From positions 1 through 33,692 of the forward strand of contig CAMWYR010000023.1 in the NCBI GenBank assembly GCA_947178505.1: 33,692 bases of DNA, written 5' to 3'. Shown here in pieces: positions 15,884 to 22,893 of the stretch. Below the pieces are notes generated by a model, which saw only the letters and a program-made list of their open reading frames with translations, searched no databases and was not told where the DNA came from. The stretch is from an uncultured Muribaculaceae bacterium (GTDB lineage Bacteria > Bacteroidota > Bacteroidia > Bacteroidales > Muribaculaceae). The position numbers and the translations under genes are program-made. The stretch's first letter is position 1. Each line of letters begins with the position of its first letter.

Positions 15884-16513
15884 ATGACCATGGATAAAGA
15901 ACTGAAAGTAGGCCCCGGAATGGTGGTGGGCTATGAGTATAAACTTTATGATGACAACAACGGCACACTTCTTTTCGAGACTCCGGAGGGACGTCCCGAC
16001 GTGATGATTTATGGCGTGAGCCAGGAAGTTGTGCCGGGTCTTGTGGCAGCGATGCAGGGTCTGAAGCCCGGTGATAAGTTCGGCGTGACGCTCCCGCCGG
16101 CTGTCGCGTTCGGCGACCGCCATGAGGAGGATGTCGTAGAACTCGACCGCACTATCTTCACGCGCGACGGCAAGCTTGCCGAGGAAGTGAAGGTAGGGGC
16201 CGTGCTCCCGATGATGACGGCCGAGGGTTATCGCGTGGCCGGCACCGTGCTTGAGATCGGCGAGGAGAAGATCAAGATGGATTTCAATCATCCTTTCGCG
16301 GGCCTGACGGTGCGCTATGAGGGTGAGGTGGTCGACGTGCGCGAGGCTACCGAGGCTGAGCTTCATCAGGCCGGAGGCTGCGGCGGCGGTTGTTGCGGCG
16401 GCTGTGGCTCGCACGACGGCGGTTGCGGCGATGGCTGCGGTTGCGGCGACAATTGCGGTTGCGGCGATGCCGATAGTGAGAAGGGTAACTGCGGATGTAA
16501 GGAATCCAAATAA
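15884..16513 (+). CDS. slyD: SlyD-type FKBP peptidyl-prolyl isomerase with Cys-rich tail
   Basis: 209 residues. An FKBP domain (about 1-75 and 130-150) is interrupted by an insert-in-flap chaperone domain (about 80-130), the SlyD layout: GMVVGYEYKLYDDNNGTLLFE, VVPGLVAAMQGLKPGDKF, AFGDRHEEDVVELDR, HPFAGLTVRYEGEVVDVREAT. After residue 165 comes a tail with 11 cysteines in Gly/Asp-rich CGGGCC, CGDGCGCGDNCGCG and CGC patterns plus one His, which in SlyD binds Ni/Zn and assists metalloenzyme maturation. The start could also be the ATG at 15890. It sits 16 bases after ribF and 17 before ribH, so it is co-transcribed with flavin genes. No hydrogenase genes are in view. Confidence 0.93.
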   Translation: MTMDKELKVGPGMVVGYEYKLYDDNNGTLLFETPEGRPDVMIYGVSQEVVPGLVAAMQGLKPGDKFGVTLPPAVAFGDRHEEDVVELDRTIFTRDGKLAEEVKVGAVLPMMTAEGYRVAGTVLEIGEEKIKMDFNHPFAGLTVRYEGEVVDVREATEAELHQAGGCGGGCCGGCGSHDGGCGDGCGCGDNCGCGDADSEKGNCGCKESK

Positions 16514-16530
16514 CTTAACAGGAATATATT

Positions 16531-17040
16531 ATGTCAAAGGCCCCAGAACTGGTGATACCGGAAGTGGTGGAGCCCGATCTCTGCCGCGTGGCCATCTTCA
16601 CGGCCGACTGGAATCCGGAAATCACGCATGCGTTGCGCGACGGCGCGCTTGAAACGCTCCGCAGTGCCGGCATCAAGGATGAGAATATTTATTCGCAATC
16701 TGTGCCCGGCACCGTCGAACTGGCGAATGCCGCCGGTATGGCGCTGGAGTATATGCCCGACGTGAAGGCAATCATCATCATCGGCTGCGTGATCCGCGGC
16801 GACACTCCGCATTTCGATTATGTATGCTCGATCGTGGCCGACGCCACGTCGCGTCTCAATTCGTTAGGCCGCACGCCGGTGATCTTCGGCGTGCTGACGG
16901 TTGACAACGAGCAGCAGGCGCGCGACCGCGCGGGCGGAGTGCTCGGCAACAAGGGTGCGGAGGCGGCAGTAGCGGCCATCCGCATGGCCAATCTCCACAC
17001 CACAGCCTCACAGCTGCGCTACACGGCATTCCGCCGCTGA
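16531..17040 (+). CDS. ribH: 6,7-dimethyl-8-ribityllumazine synthase
   Basis: 169 residues. It condenses 5-amino-6-ribitylaminouracil with 3,4-dihydroxy-2-butanone 4-phosphate, the penultimate riboflavin step. Motifs: FTADWNPEIT (substrate site near the N-terminus), SVPGTVELANAA, IIIGCVIRGDTPHFDYVC (with the catalytic His) and FGVLTVDNEQQARDRAGG. The C-terminal KGAEAAVAAIRMANL closes the family fold. The enzyme normally forms pentamers or 60-mer capsids. It is last in the HAD-ribF-slyD-ribH operon, followed by a 20-bp inverted repeat. The other rib genes are not in this window. Confidence 0.97.
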   Translation: MSKAPELVIPEVVEPDLCRVAIFTADWNPEITHALRDGALETLRSAGIKDENIYSQSVPGTVELANAAGMALEYMPDVKAIIIIGCVIRGDTPHFDYVCSIVADATSRLNSLGRTPVIFGVLTVDNEQQARDRAGGVLGNKGAEAAVAAIRMANLHTTASQLRYTAFRR

Positions 17041-17064
17041 TAATTTCGACTCCGTCAGCTATCT

Positions 17065-17111
17065 TATAACATAACAGGCACCCCTTTCAGCGGGGTGCCT
17101 GTTATGTTATA
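17065..17111. terminator. Bidirectional terminator between convergent genes
   Basis: TATAACATAACAGGCACCCC (17065-17084) and its exact reverse complement (17092-17111) form a perfect 20-bp stem with a 7-base loop. It lies between ribH (+, ends 17040) and the helical repeat gene (-, ends 17144), so it can stop both transcripts. The lower half of the stem is A/T-rich, with TTATGTTATA taking the place of a plain T-run. Confidence 0.8.
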
Positions 17112-17143
17112 TCCGTATGATTCAAGGGAGAGATACGCTGGGA

Positions 17144-18013
17144 TTACTCCTCTTTCTTTTCCTCCTCGGCCTCTTTCTTCTCGCCATCCTTATTCTTTTT
17201 GGCCGAGCGGTACATTCGCTCAAGGAATACGCGCCATGCGGGCTCGTGGGTGACGTCACTGTCGATTTTCTCGATGAGGGAGTTGATTTCCTGCTCAAGT
17301 TCGAGGAGTTCGAGAGCCACGGCGTGCGGAAGCACGGCCTGGAGCAGGCGGCGGGCACGGGCAAGTTCACTGCGGGAGTGCATCATCGCGCGGGCCATGT
17401 CGATAGTCATCTTCACCTCGCGGCGTGTCACGCGGCCGGTGCGTTTCTTAGCGAGCTTTATGGCCTCCATATAGAAGCGCACAGCTCCGCGGTAATCGCC
17501 GGTCTGGGCCATCATCTCGGCAGCCTTGCGGAGCGACTCGACAAGTTTATCGGTGGCGGCGGCCACGCCGGTATTAACCTTCTCGTAGAGCACGCCGGTG
17601 TTGATCTGCTGCTTGGCGAGCAGATCGAGCGTTTTCTTGCGTGAGCGCAGGATGCGCGTGGAGAGTTCCATGGCGAGCACGTGGGCCTCCCCGAAGCGCT
17701 CGGCATCCTCGCGGAGAAGCTGCTCCAGCACCTTGAAGAGCACCTCGAGTTCCTTCTCGCTCTGCTTAAAGTCTTTGAGAGAGAAATGCACCTCCGAGAG
17801 CTCGAAGAGCAGGAGTGCGAGCGTGGCGCGGAATTCGCGGTCGGTGAAGTCGGAGAAGTCGCGCAGACGGCGCATCGCCTCCACCACCTTATTCAACGCC
17901 TCATCATATTTTTCCTCGGCTTTCGCGGCGAGTGCGAGCTCATGTAGCTCAAGAGCATCGGCCAGGACCTGGCGGTCGGCGCCCTCGGCAGGAAGTTTGA
18001 TTGTATTTTTCAT
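17144..18013 (-). CDS. Alpha-helical (TPR-like) protein with charged tail
   Basis: 289 residues from the ATG at 18013, beginning MKNTIKLPAEG; a longer frame to 18070 would overlap the preceding isomerase gene and lacks support. It is almost entirely helical: ALELHELALAAKAEEKYDEAL, KQSEKELEVLFKVLEQL, KAAEMMAQTGDYRGAVRFYMEAI and ARRLLQAVLPHAVALELLELE look like degenerate TPR pairs. A highly charged C-terminal tail (KKNKDGEKKEAEEEKKEE) follows. No signal peptide, so cytosolic. Its start is 7 bases after the SIS isomerase stop, at the end of the recF operon. Probably a protein-interaction scaffold; no enzyme motif found, family not named. Confidence 0.75.
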   Translation of the reverse strand: MKNTIKLPAEGADRQVLADALELHELALAAKAEEKYDEALNKVVEAMRRLRDFSDFTDREFRATLALLLFELSEVHFSLKDFKQSEKELEVLFKVLEQLLREDAERFGEAHVLAMELSTRILRSRKKTLDLLAKQQINTGVLYEKVNTGVAAATDKLVESLRKAAEMMAQTGDYRGAVRFYMEAIKLAKKRTGRVTRREVKMTIDMARAMMHSRSELARARRLLQAVLPHAVALELLELEQEINSLIEKIDSDVTHEPAWRVFLERMYRSAKKNKDGEKKEAEEEKKEE

Positions 18014-18020
18014 ACGCAGT

Positions 18021-18623
18021 TTATTTTCGGGATTTCTCACCGAGATAGCCGCCGTGATGACGCTTGGCATACTCCCGGCGCGTGAAGCCGATTGCCTTCA
18101 TTGTGGCCACTACGAGCACGTCGCCCATCACGGTCATCATTGTTGTCGAGGTGGTGGGGGTGAGTCCGAGGGGACACACTTCCGGCGTGCCCCCGGTGAG
18201 CAGGGTCACGTCGGCCTCCTGCGCAAGAAGGCTATCTCCGTTTCCGGTAATAACAATTATGGGCACACCGGGGTTCAGATTGCGCGACAATTGCACGAGC
18301 TCCACAATCTCGCGGGTCTTGCCCGAATTGGAGAGCATCAGGAGCAGATCGTCGGGCTGCATCACGCCCAGGTCGCCGTGCTGGGCCTCGGAGGGGTGGA
18401 GGAACACGGCCGGCGTACCGGTGGAACAGAATGTCGTTGCGATATTCATTGCGATCTGGCCGGCCTTGCCCATTCCCGACGTGATAAGCTTGCCGCCGCG
18501 ACGGTTCACGTGCTCTACTATCAGGTCGACGGCCTTGCCGTAGCCGTCGGTAACGGGGATATTCTCTATCGCCTTTGCCTCTGCGCTGAGAATCTCGCGC
18601 ATGAGTTCTTTTACGTCTTGCAT
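18021..18623 (-). CDS. kdsD: KpsF/GutQ-type SIS isomerase (arabinose 5-phosphate isomerase)
   Basis: 200 residues consisting of a single SIS domain: GGKLITSGMGKAGQIAMNIATTFCSTG, FLHPSEAQHGDLGVM (catalytic His region), LLLMLSNSGKTREIVEL and TPTTSTTMMTVMGDVL. This is the KpsF/GutQ pattern, which interconverts ribulose 5-phosphate and arabinose 5-phosphate for Kdo of lipopolysaccharide. Proteobacterial KdsD carries two CBS domains after the SIS domain (about 320-330 residues); here they are absent, and the gene stops after HHGGYLGEKSRK. SIS-only forms are known in Bacteroidetes, so this is not a truncation. It lies between a thioesterase gene (23 bases) and the helical gene (7 bases). Confidence 0.88.
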   Translation of the reverse strand: MQDVKELMREILSAEAKAIENIPVTDGYGKAVDLIVEHVNRRGGKLITSGMGKAGQIAMNIATTFCSTGTPAVFLHPSEAQHGDLGVMQPDDLLLMLSNSGKTREIVELVQLSRNLNPGVPIIVITGNGDSLLAQEADVTLLTGGTPEVCPLGLTPTTSTTMMTVMGDVLVVATMKAIGFTRREYAKRHHGGYLGEKSRK

Positions 18624-18646
18624 ATTGTTGGGTTGTTTATTTCCGA

Positions 18647-19090
18647 TTATTCCGCGCTGCGCATGCTTTTCTCAAGCGCCTCGCGCCATACGTCGGGCAC
18701 GGGCTGAGATTTCAGCGTCTCGGGATTGAAGCACACCATCACAGTCTCTGCGCATGCTTTCAGTTCCTTTTTCGATTTCTCCACCACAAGCTGCTGGAGC
18801 ACGAAACTCTTTTCGTGCACTTCCTTGCAGCGTGTCCACACCTCAATCTCCTCGCCGAAGTAGGTCGGGGCGACATAGCCGACGTCGATATTGGCTATGA
18901 CGGTCTCTACGCGGCGCCAGTCGATTTTGTCTTCAAGCATCCGGGCGAAGAAATAGGCCTTGCCCGTGTCGAAGAACGACAGATAGACTGTGTTGTTTAC
19001 ATGACCCAGGATATCGATGTCGTTGAACCGAATCTGAAGGTCGATGCTATGTTCGAATTTCTCGAGAGGAGGAAATTTTTCCGGTCTCAT
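18647..19090 (-). CDS. Hotdog-fold acyl-CoA thioesterase (YbgC/4HBT type)
   Basis: 147 residues, one hotdog domain. The diagnostic motif is IRFNDIDILGHVNNTVYLSFF (about 20-40), with the catalytic Asp and the HVNN segment, followed by the long central helix and VIANIDVGYVAPTYFGEEIEVWTR. The C-terminal part includes LKACAETVMVCFNPETLKSQPVPD. These enzymes hydrolyse acyl-CoA thioesters; the acyl chain is unknown. It is third in the operon recF - DUF721 - thioesterase - SIS isomerase - helical protein, 51 bases after DUF721 across a small GC hairpin. No signal peptide, so cytosolic. Confidence 0.88.
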   Translation of the reverse strand: MRPEKFPPLEKFEHSIDLQIRFNDIDILGHVNNTVYLSFFDTGKAYFFARMLEDKIDWRRVETVIANIDVGYVAPTYFGEEIEVWTRCKEVHEKSFVLQQLVVEKSKKELKACAETVMVCFNPETLKSQPVPDVWREALEKSMRSAE

Positions 19091-19115
19091 ATTATTTTTC
19101 TCTTTAATATAATCT

Positions 19116-19133
19116 CTCCGGGGCCACCCGGAG
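19116..19133. repeat. GC hairpin in the recF operon
   Basis: CTCCGGG (19116-19122), loop gcca, CCCGGAG (19127-19133): a 7-bp perfect stem between DUF721 and the thioesterase gene. On the minus strand it is followed by AGATTATATT and no real T-run, so it is at most a partial terminator or a processing/stability element. Confidence 0.5.
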
Positions 19134-19141
19134 AAGGGCTT

Positions 19142-19435
19142 TCATCTGAATCGGAGGTCGCTGATCACATCGCGGCCTACTGTGGCGTTGATATGGTCGC
19201 GGAGGCCGGAGCGGTTCATGTTGAGCTCCTGGCGGAGCGCGGCGTTGGCCACGTAGATGGTCATGACTCCGCGGTAGACCACCGGACGCCCCATGCAGGC
19301 GGCCAGGTCGGCACCGATTACCGCCGGCCAGGCGGCGATTGCACGCGTCTCGTAGAGGCGTTCGGTGAGACCCTGGTCGCTGAGGGCCTGCCTCAGCACG
19401 TCGCCGATGCTTTCGGGTTCAAGCCTTTTCATCAT
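19142..19435 (-). CDS. DUF721 (DciA-like) protein
   Basis: 97 residues: LEPESIGDVLRQALSDQGL, AAWPAVIGADLAACMGRPVV, RGVMTIYVANAALRQELNMNR and HINATVGRDVISDLRF. This is the DUF721 pattern; DciA members of this family help load the replicative helicase in bacteria that lack DnaC/DnaI. Bacteroidetes copies are short like this one. The start overlaps the end of recF by 17 bases, a common arrangement, and points to co-translation. A replication role is inferred from the family, not from the sequence itself. Confidence 0.88.
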   Translation of the reverse strand: MMKRLEPESIGDVLRQALSDQGLTERLYETRAIAAWPAVIGADLAACMGRPVVYRGVMTIYVANAALRQELNMNRSGLRDHINATVGRDVISDLRFR

Positions 19436-20546
19436 CGTAGTCGGATTCCGATAATTCGCGGAAGCAGCCGTCGGTCACCTCAAAGAGACGCGAATCGCCC
19501 TCGATCGCCTCTAACGTCTCGTCAAGATGCTCGCGGTTGGTGTCGCTGATGAATATCTGGCCGAAATTCTCACCGCCGCTCACTTCGCCAATGATACGGG
19601 CCACGCGCGAGGCGTCGAGCTTATCGAAGATATCGTCGAGTAGCAGTATTGGCGTCACGCCTCCGCGCTTACGAAGATAGTCGAACACGGCAAGCTTTAG
19701 CGCAACGGTGAATGTCTTCACCTGTCCCTGACTGCCGATGCGGCGCATCGACCAGTCGCCGAGGTGCATGGCGATATCGTCGCGATGCACGCCGGCCGAC
19801 GTGAATCCGAGCGCCATGTCGCGCGCCATGTTGGCGGCGAACACTTCGGGGAGCGTCTGCTCGTTGAGGATGCTCCGGTAGCCGAGCGTGGCGCGCTCGC
19901 GATCGCCGGAAATGCGCGTGTAATAGCGCTTGAAGTCGGGGCTTATCTCCTCAATCCAGGCCTTGCGGGCCGAATGAATGGCAGCGGCGCTCTCGGCCAT
20001 CATTGTCTCTACTGATTCGTAGAGCAGGCGGTCGCGCACGCCTGCGCGAAGCATCTTGTTGCGGCTTTCAAGCGCACGGTTGTAGCGTATGAGTTGCGAC
20101 AGGTAGGCGGGATCGGCCTGGGAGATGACAGTATCCATCAGGCGGCGGCGCACCTCTCCGGAGCCGTTGACGATATCGGAGTCGGCCGGAGTGACCGACA
20201 CGATCGGAAATCTCCCGATATGCTCCGAGAGTCGCTGATATTCCTTGTCGTTGCGGCGCACTGACTTCCCTTTCTTCTTCGACACACCTACCGACACGCG
20301 TTCTTCCGTTCCGGTATCCATCATATAGCGCCCCTTCACGAGCAGCTGCTCGCTGCCGTGGCGGATAAGGGCACTCTCGGGCACGGAGCGTATCGGGCGG
20401 GCCATACTCAGGAAATGGATGGCCTCAAGCAGGTTGCTCTTACCCATTCCGTTCTGACCGAGAAGGCAGTTGACACCGGGCGAGAACTGCAGGCTGGCCT
20501 CTCCGATATTCTTGAAGTCGAGTATGTCGATATGTTCTATTCTCAT
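19419..20546 (-). CDS. recF: DNA replication/repair protein RecF
   Basis: 375 residues, usual RecF length. SMC-like ATPase: Walker A LGQNGMGKSNLLEAIHFLS (about 30-48), a coil-rich middle, signature region GSQGQVKTFTVALKLA, and Walker B PILLLDDIFDKLDASR, followed by QIFISDTN. RecF binds gapped DNA and helps load RecA through RecO/RecR. It is first in a five-gene minus-strand operon. No clear promoter was found in the 72 bases upstream, so it may be co-transcribed from upp. The classic dnaA-dnaN neighbours are absent. Confidence 0.96.
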   Translation of the reverse strand: MRIEHIDILDFKNIGEASLQFSPGVNCLLGQNGMGKSNLLEAIHFLSMARPIRSVPESALIRHGSEQLLVKGRYMMDTGTEERVSVGVSKKKGKSVRRNDKEYQRLSEHIGRFPIVSVTPADSDIVNGSGEVRRRLMDTVISQADPAYLSQLIRYNRALESRNKMLRAGVRDRLLYESVETMMAESAAAIHSARKAWIEEISPDFKRYYTRISGDRERATLGYRSILNEQTLPEVFAANMARDMALGFTSAGVHRDDIAMHLGDWSMRRIGSQGQVKTFTVALKLAVFDYLRKRGGVTPILLLDDIFDKLDASRVARIIGEVSGGENFGQIFISDTNREHLDETLEAIEGDSRLFEVTDGCFRELSESDYDDEKA

Positions 20547-20618
20547 AAGCTGAATTGCCGCTGATTAAGTTGCGGACGGCAGGCAAGGCCGCAAGGTCAT
20601 GGGCGCTCCGGGGGAGCC

Positions 20619-21275
20619 TTACTCCTTCTCGCCGAAGGCGAGGTCGCCGGCATCGCCGAGTCCGGGCACGATATATGAATGATCGTTGATCTCAGGATCA
20701 ATTGCGGCACACCAGAGCACGGTGTCGTCGGGCAGGACGCGGCTTATGTAGTCGACAGCCTGCTGCGAGGCGATGACGCAGGCCACGTGCACGCGGGCGG
20801 GCGTCCCCTTGGTGAGCAGCGCGCGGTAGCCGAGCTCCATCGATGCGCCGGTGGCAAGCATCGGATCGACTATCACGAGGGTCTTGCCGTCGATGCGGGG
20901 CGAGGCGAGATATTCGATCACTACGTCGAATCCGGGATCGCCTTTCTCTCGGTAGCGGCGGTAGGCACTCACAAAGGCATTCTCCGCGCGGTCGAGCATC
21001 TTGAGATATCCCGAATGAAACGGGAGTCCGGCCCGCAGTATGGTTGCGAGCACTACGGTGGTGTCAGGCTCCTGACACACGGCCTGCCCGAGCGGCGTCT
21101 GCACTGTTTCGTCTCGGTAGGGAAGACGCTTGGAGAGTTCGTAGGCCATCGCCTCACCGATGCGCTCCAGATTCTCTCTGAATCTGAGCGGATCGTGCTG
21201 TATGGTCACATCGCGCAGTTCGCGCATATACCGGCTCACTATCGAGGGAGTCTCGGCAAGATTGATTATTTCCAT
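20619..21275 (-). CDS. upp: Uracil phosphoribosyltransferase
   Basis: 218 residues. It converts uracil and PRPP to UMP (pyrimidine salvage, cytosol). Motifs: RENLERIGEAMAYELSKRLPY, TILRAGLPFHSGYLKML, the PRPP-binding loop VIVDPMLATGAS, and the C-terminal uracil loop SYIVPGLGDAGDLAFG. Slightly longer than the 208-residue E. coli enzyme. The start at 21275 is 26-30 bases from the predicted transcription start. An 8-bp inverted repeat overlaps its promoter, which may allow pyrimidine-responsive control (inference). recF begins 72 bases downstream. Confidence 0.96.
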   Translation of the reverse strand: MEIINLAETPSIVSRYMRELRDVTIQHDPLRFRENLERIGEAMAYELSKRLPYRDETVQTPLGQAVCQEPDTTVVLATILRAGLPFHSGYLKMLDRAENAFVSAYRRYREKGDPGFDVVIEYLASPRIDGKTLVIVDPMLATGASMELGYRALLTKGTPARVHVACVIASQQAVDYISRVLPDDTVLWCAAIDPEINDHSYIVPGLGDAGDLAFGEKE

Positions 21276-21304
21276 GGTCGCAATATTTTTTATCGGCTAC
21301 CTAT

Positions 21305-21337
21305 CTGCAAATATAGCAAAAAATTTGCAGACGGCAA
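21305..21337 (-). promoter_or_regulatory. upp promoter with overlapping inverted repeat
   Basis: TTG (21337-21335), 19 bases, TATATTTG (21315-21308) on the minus strand: an exact consensus promoter. CTGCAAAT (21305-21312) and ATTTGCAG (21323-21330) form an 8-bp inverted repeat spaced by 10 bases that covers the -7 element, a typical operator position. Confidence 0.75.
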
Positions 21338-21388
21338 GCGATAAAAATCGCAACCCGCCCCTGCGGCACGTGGAGGCGCAGAAGCGGG
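21338..21388 (-). terminator. Terminator of the DUF3575-DUF3868 operon
   Basis: On the minus strand CCCGC-TT-CTGCG (21388-21377) pairs with CGCAG-GG-GCGGG (21365-21354), giving 12 bp when the two U-G wobbles are counted, with an 11-base loop. TTGCGATTTTTATC follows. It begins 32 bases after the stop of the DUF3868 gene and ends right at the upp -33 element. Confidence 0.65.
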
Positions 21389-21419
21389 TGGCTTTATGTG
21401 TTAGTTATAGCGGACTTTA

Positions 21420-22853
21420 TCAGAAGATGCGCACTTTGGGAGCCTGCATGGCGGCAATGCGTTCTTCGGCTACTTTCGTATCGATTCCGGCGGCCTTGGC
21501 CTTTGCGAGCAGCGTGGTGGCCTCGGCGAGCTTACCTTCCTTCACGGCGAGGATGGCGCGGGCATAGGTGGCCTGCGGCGTATCGCCTACCTTCGACAGG
21601 TAGCGTGCGGCATCCTGCAGACGATCACTGCTCAGGGCGCAGTTGGCTGCGTTGAGGTTGGCGATCTCATCATTCGGATACATGCGGGCTGCTGTCTCGA
21701 ACACGTCGGCATATTCCGGGCTCGTCGGTTCGAGGGTCTCGGCGTAGATGAAGAGCTCGCGGAGCGAAAGCTTGGAGGGGTTCTTCTTGAACACCTGTGC
21801 GATCTCAGCCGGATCCGTGTACTTGCGCACTTCATAAGCCACGGTGTAATCGGAGTGGCGGAGTGCCGGATACCAGTTTTCAAGCATATACTTGTACTGC
21901 ACGGGGAAATCTGTGCGTATCTTATTATCCTTGACGTCGGGAGCAAGGTTGGAGTCGATTAGGGCGAGGATGCCGGCCTTGTTGGCGATATCAGACTTCT
22001 CTACCCTTGCGCGGAGGCCCGCCCAGTCTTCCGCCACCCATGAGGTCTTCATGAGGTTACGTGGGAAGGTGTAGAGGTTGCGCACATATTCGGCGAGGGC
22101 TTCGGTACGTCCCTTTGCAAGGCGCTCGTTGTTGGCGTAAGAGCCTTCGGGCGATGCGTAACCGGTGATGGTGAGCGTGGTGATCTTGGTGTCCTTATCG
22201 TTCTTGATGCTGTCGATAGTGGCGCGGATCTTGCGGAGCTCGACGGGGTTGTTGCGGTAGTCGGGGCGGATGTTGACGGTGTTGACCACGAAGTCGACGT
22301 ATGCCTCGCCGCGAGCGGCGCGCATCTTGACGCGCTCCTCGACGGGAGTGATGTACTGCAGGCCGATAGCCGGACCGAATTCGCGGGGACCCATATTAAG
22401 CTTAGCCATGGGGCGCTCAGCGAGCGACATACGGCTCCGGCAGCAACCGAGGTTCTCGACCACGAGGTCGATGTCGGCGGTTTCCATCCAGGGCTCCCAG
22501 GCAGTGGTGGATGAATAAGGGAACGACTTCTGCTTCCCGGAGCGGTAATATGTGTTGCCGGCATCGTTAATGGCGCCGGTGCGCTGAGCCTGTATCAGGC
22601 GGTTGCGTCCGGCGAGGGTGATGCTTTCGAGGCGCACGGAATCATTGCCCGATTTCACCACAGGAGTGATGCGGGTTTCGATGTTCTGGCCGGTGGGCAT
22701 TTTGGAAACATCAAGATTGAAGTCGAGAGCGAGGCGGGAGCCATCGTGACGAGCGTCAAGGCCGGTGACCGTAATGTCGGAGGCCTGAGGCATGCGGGCT
22801 GACACGGTGGCGGCACCGAGCATGCAGGCTGCTATGATTAATGTCTTTCTCAT
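21420..22853 (-). CDS. DUF3868-like envelope protein with OmpA-like and TPR-like parts
   Basis: 477 residues from the ATG at 22853, which gives a clean signal peptide (MRKTLIIAACMLGAATVSA). A longer frame to 22910 would overlap the upstream gene and bury the signal. Residues about 20-200 match the DUF3868 pattern (beta-rich, FPYSSTTAWEPWM). About 205-300 is an OmpA-like segment with YASPEGSYANNERLAKGRTEALAEYV, the motif that holds peptidoglycan in OmpA proteins. The C-terminal 120 residues are helical repeats (LRELFIYAETLEPTSPEYADVFETAARMYPNDEIANLNAANCALSS). In Bacteroidetes such proteins accompany DUF3575 proteins near fimbrillin genes, but none is present here. Probably an envelope assembly or anchoring factor. 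Family call moderate. Confidence 0.8.
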   Translation of the reverse strand: MRKTLIIAACMLGAATVSARMPQASDITVTGLDARHDGSRLALDFNLDVSKMPTGQNIETRITPVVKSGNDSVRLESITLAGRNRLIQAQRTGAINDAGNTYYRSGKQKSFPYSSTTAWEPWMETADIDLVVENLGCCRSRMSLAERPMAKLNMGPREFGPAIGLQYITPVEERVKMRAARGEAYVDFVVNTVNIRPDYRNNPVELRKIRATIDSIKNDKDTKITTLTITGYASPEGSYANNERLAKGRTEALAEYVRNLYTFPRNLMKTSWVAEDWAGLRARVEKSDIANKAGILALIDSNLAPDVKDNKIRTDFPVQYKYMLENWYPALRHSDYTVAYEVRKYTDPAEIAQVFKKNPSKLSLRELFIYAETLEPTSPEYADVFETAARMYPNDEIANLNAANCALSSDRLQDAARYLSKVGDTPQATYARAILAVKEGKLAEATTLLAKAKAAGIDTKVAEERIAAMQAPKVRIF

Positions 22854-22893
22854 TGAGTCGGAAAATGAAATGATAGCGAGGCGGGGCCTCCGG

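Noticed and set aside
20605..20617. Short hairpin GCTCC-ggg-GGAGC after upp as a terminator
   Set aside because: 5-bp stem with a 3-base loop and no T-run on the minus strand, and it abuts the upp stop; too weak to call.
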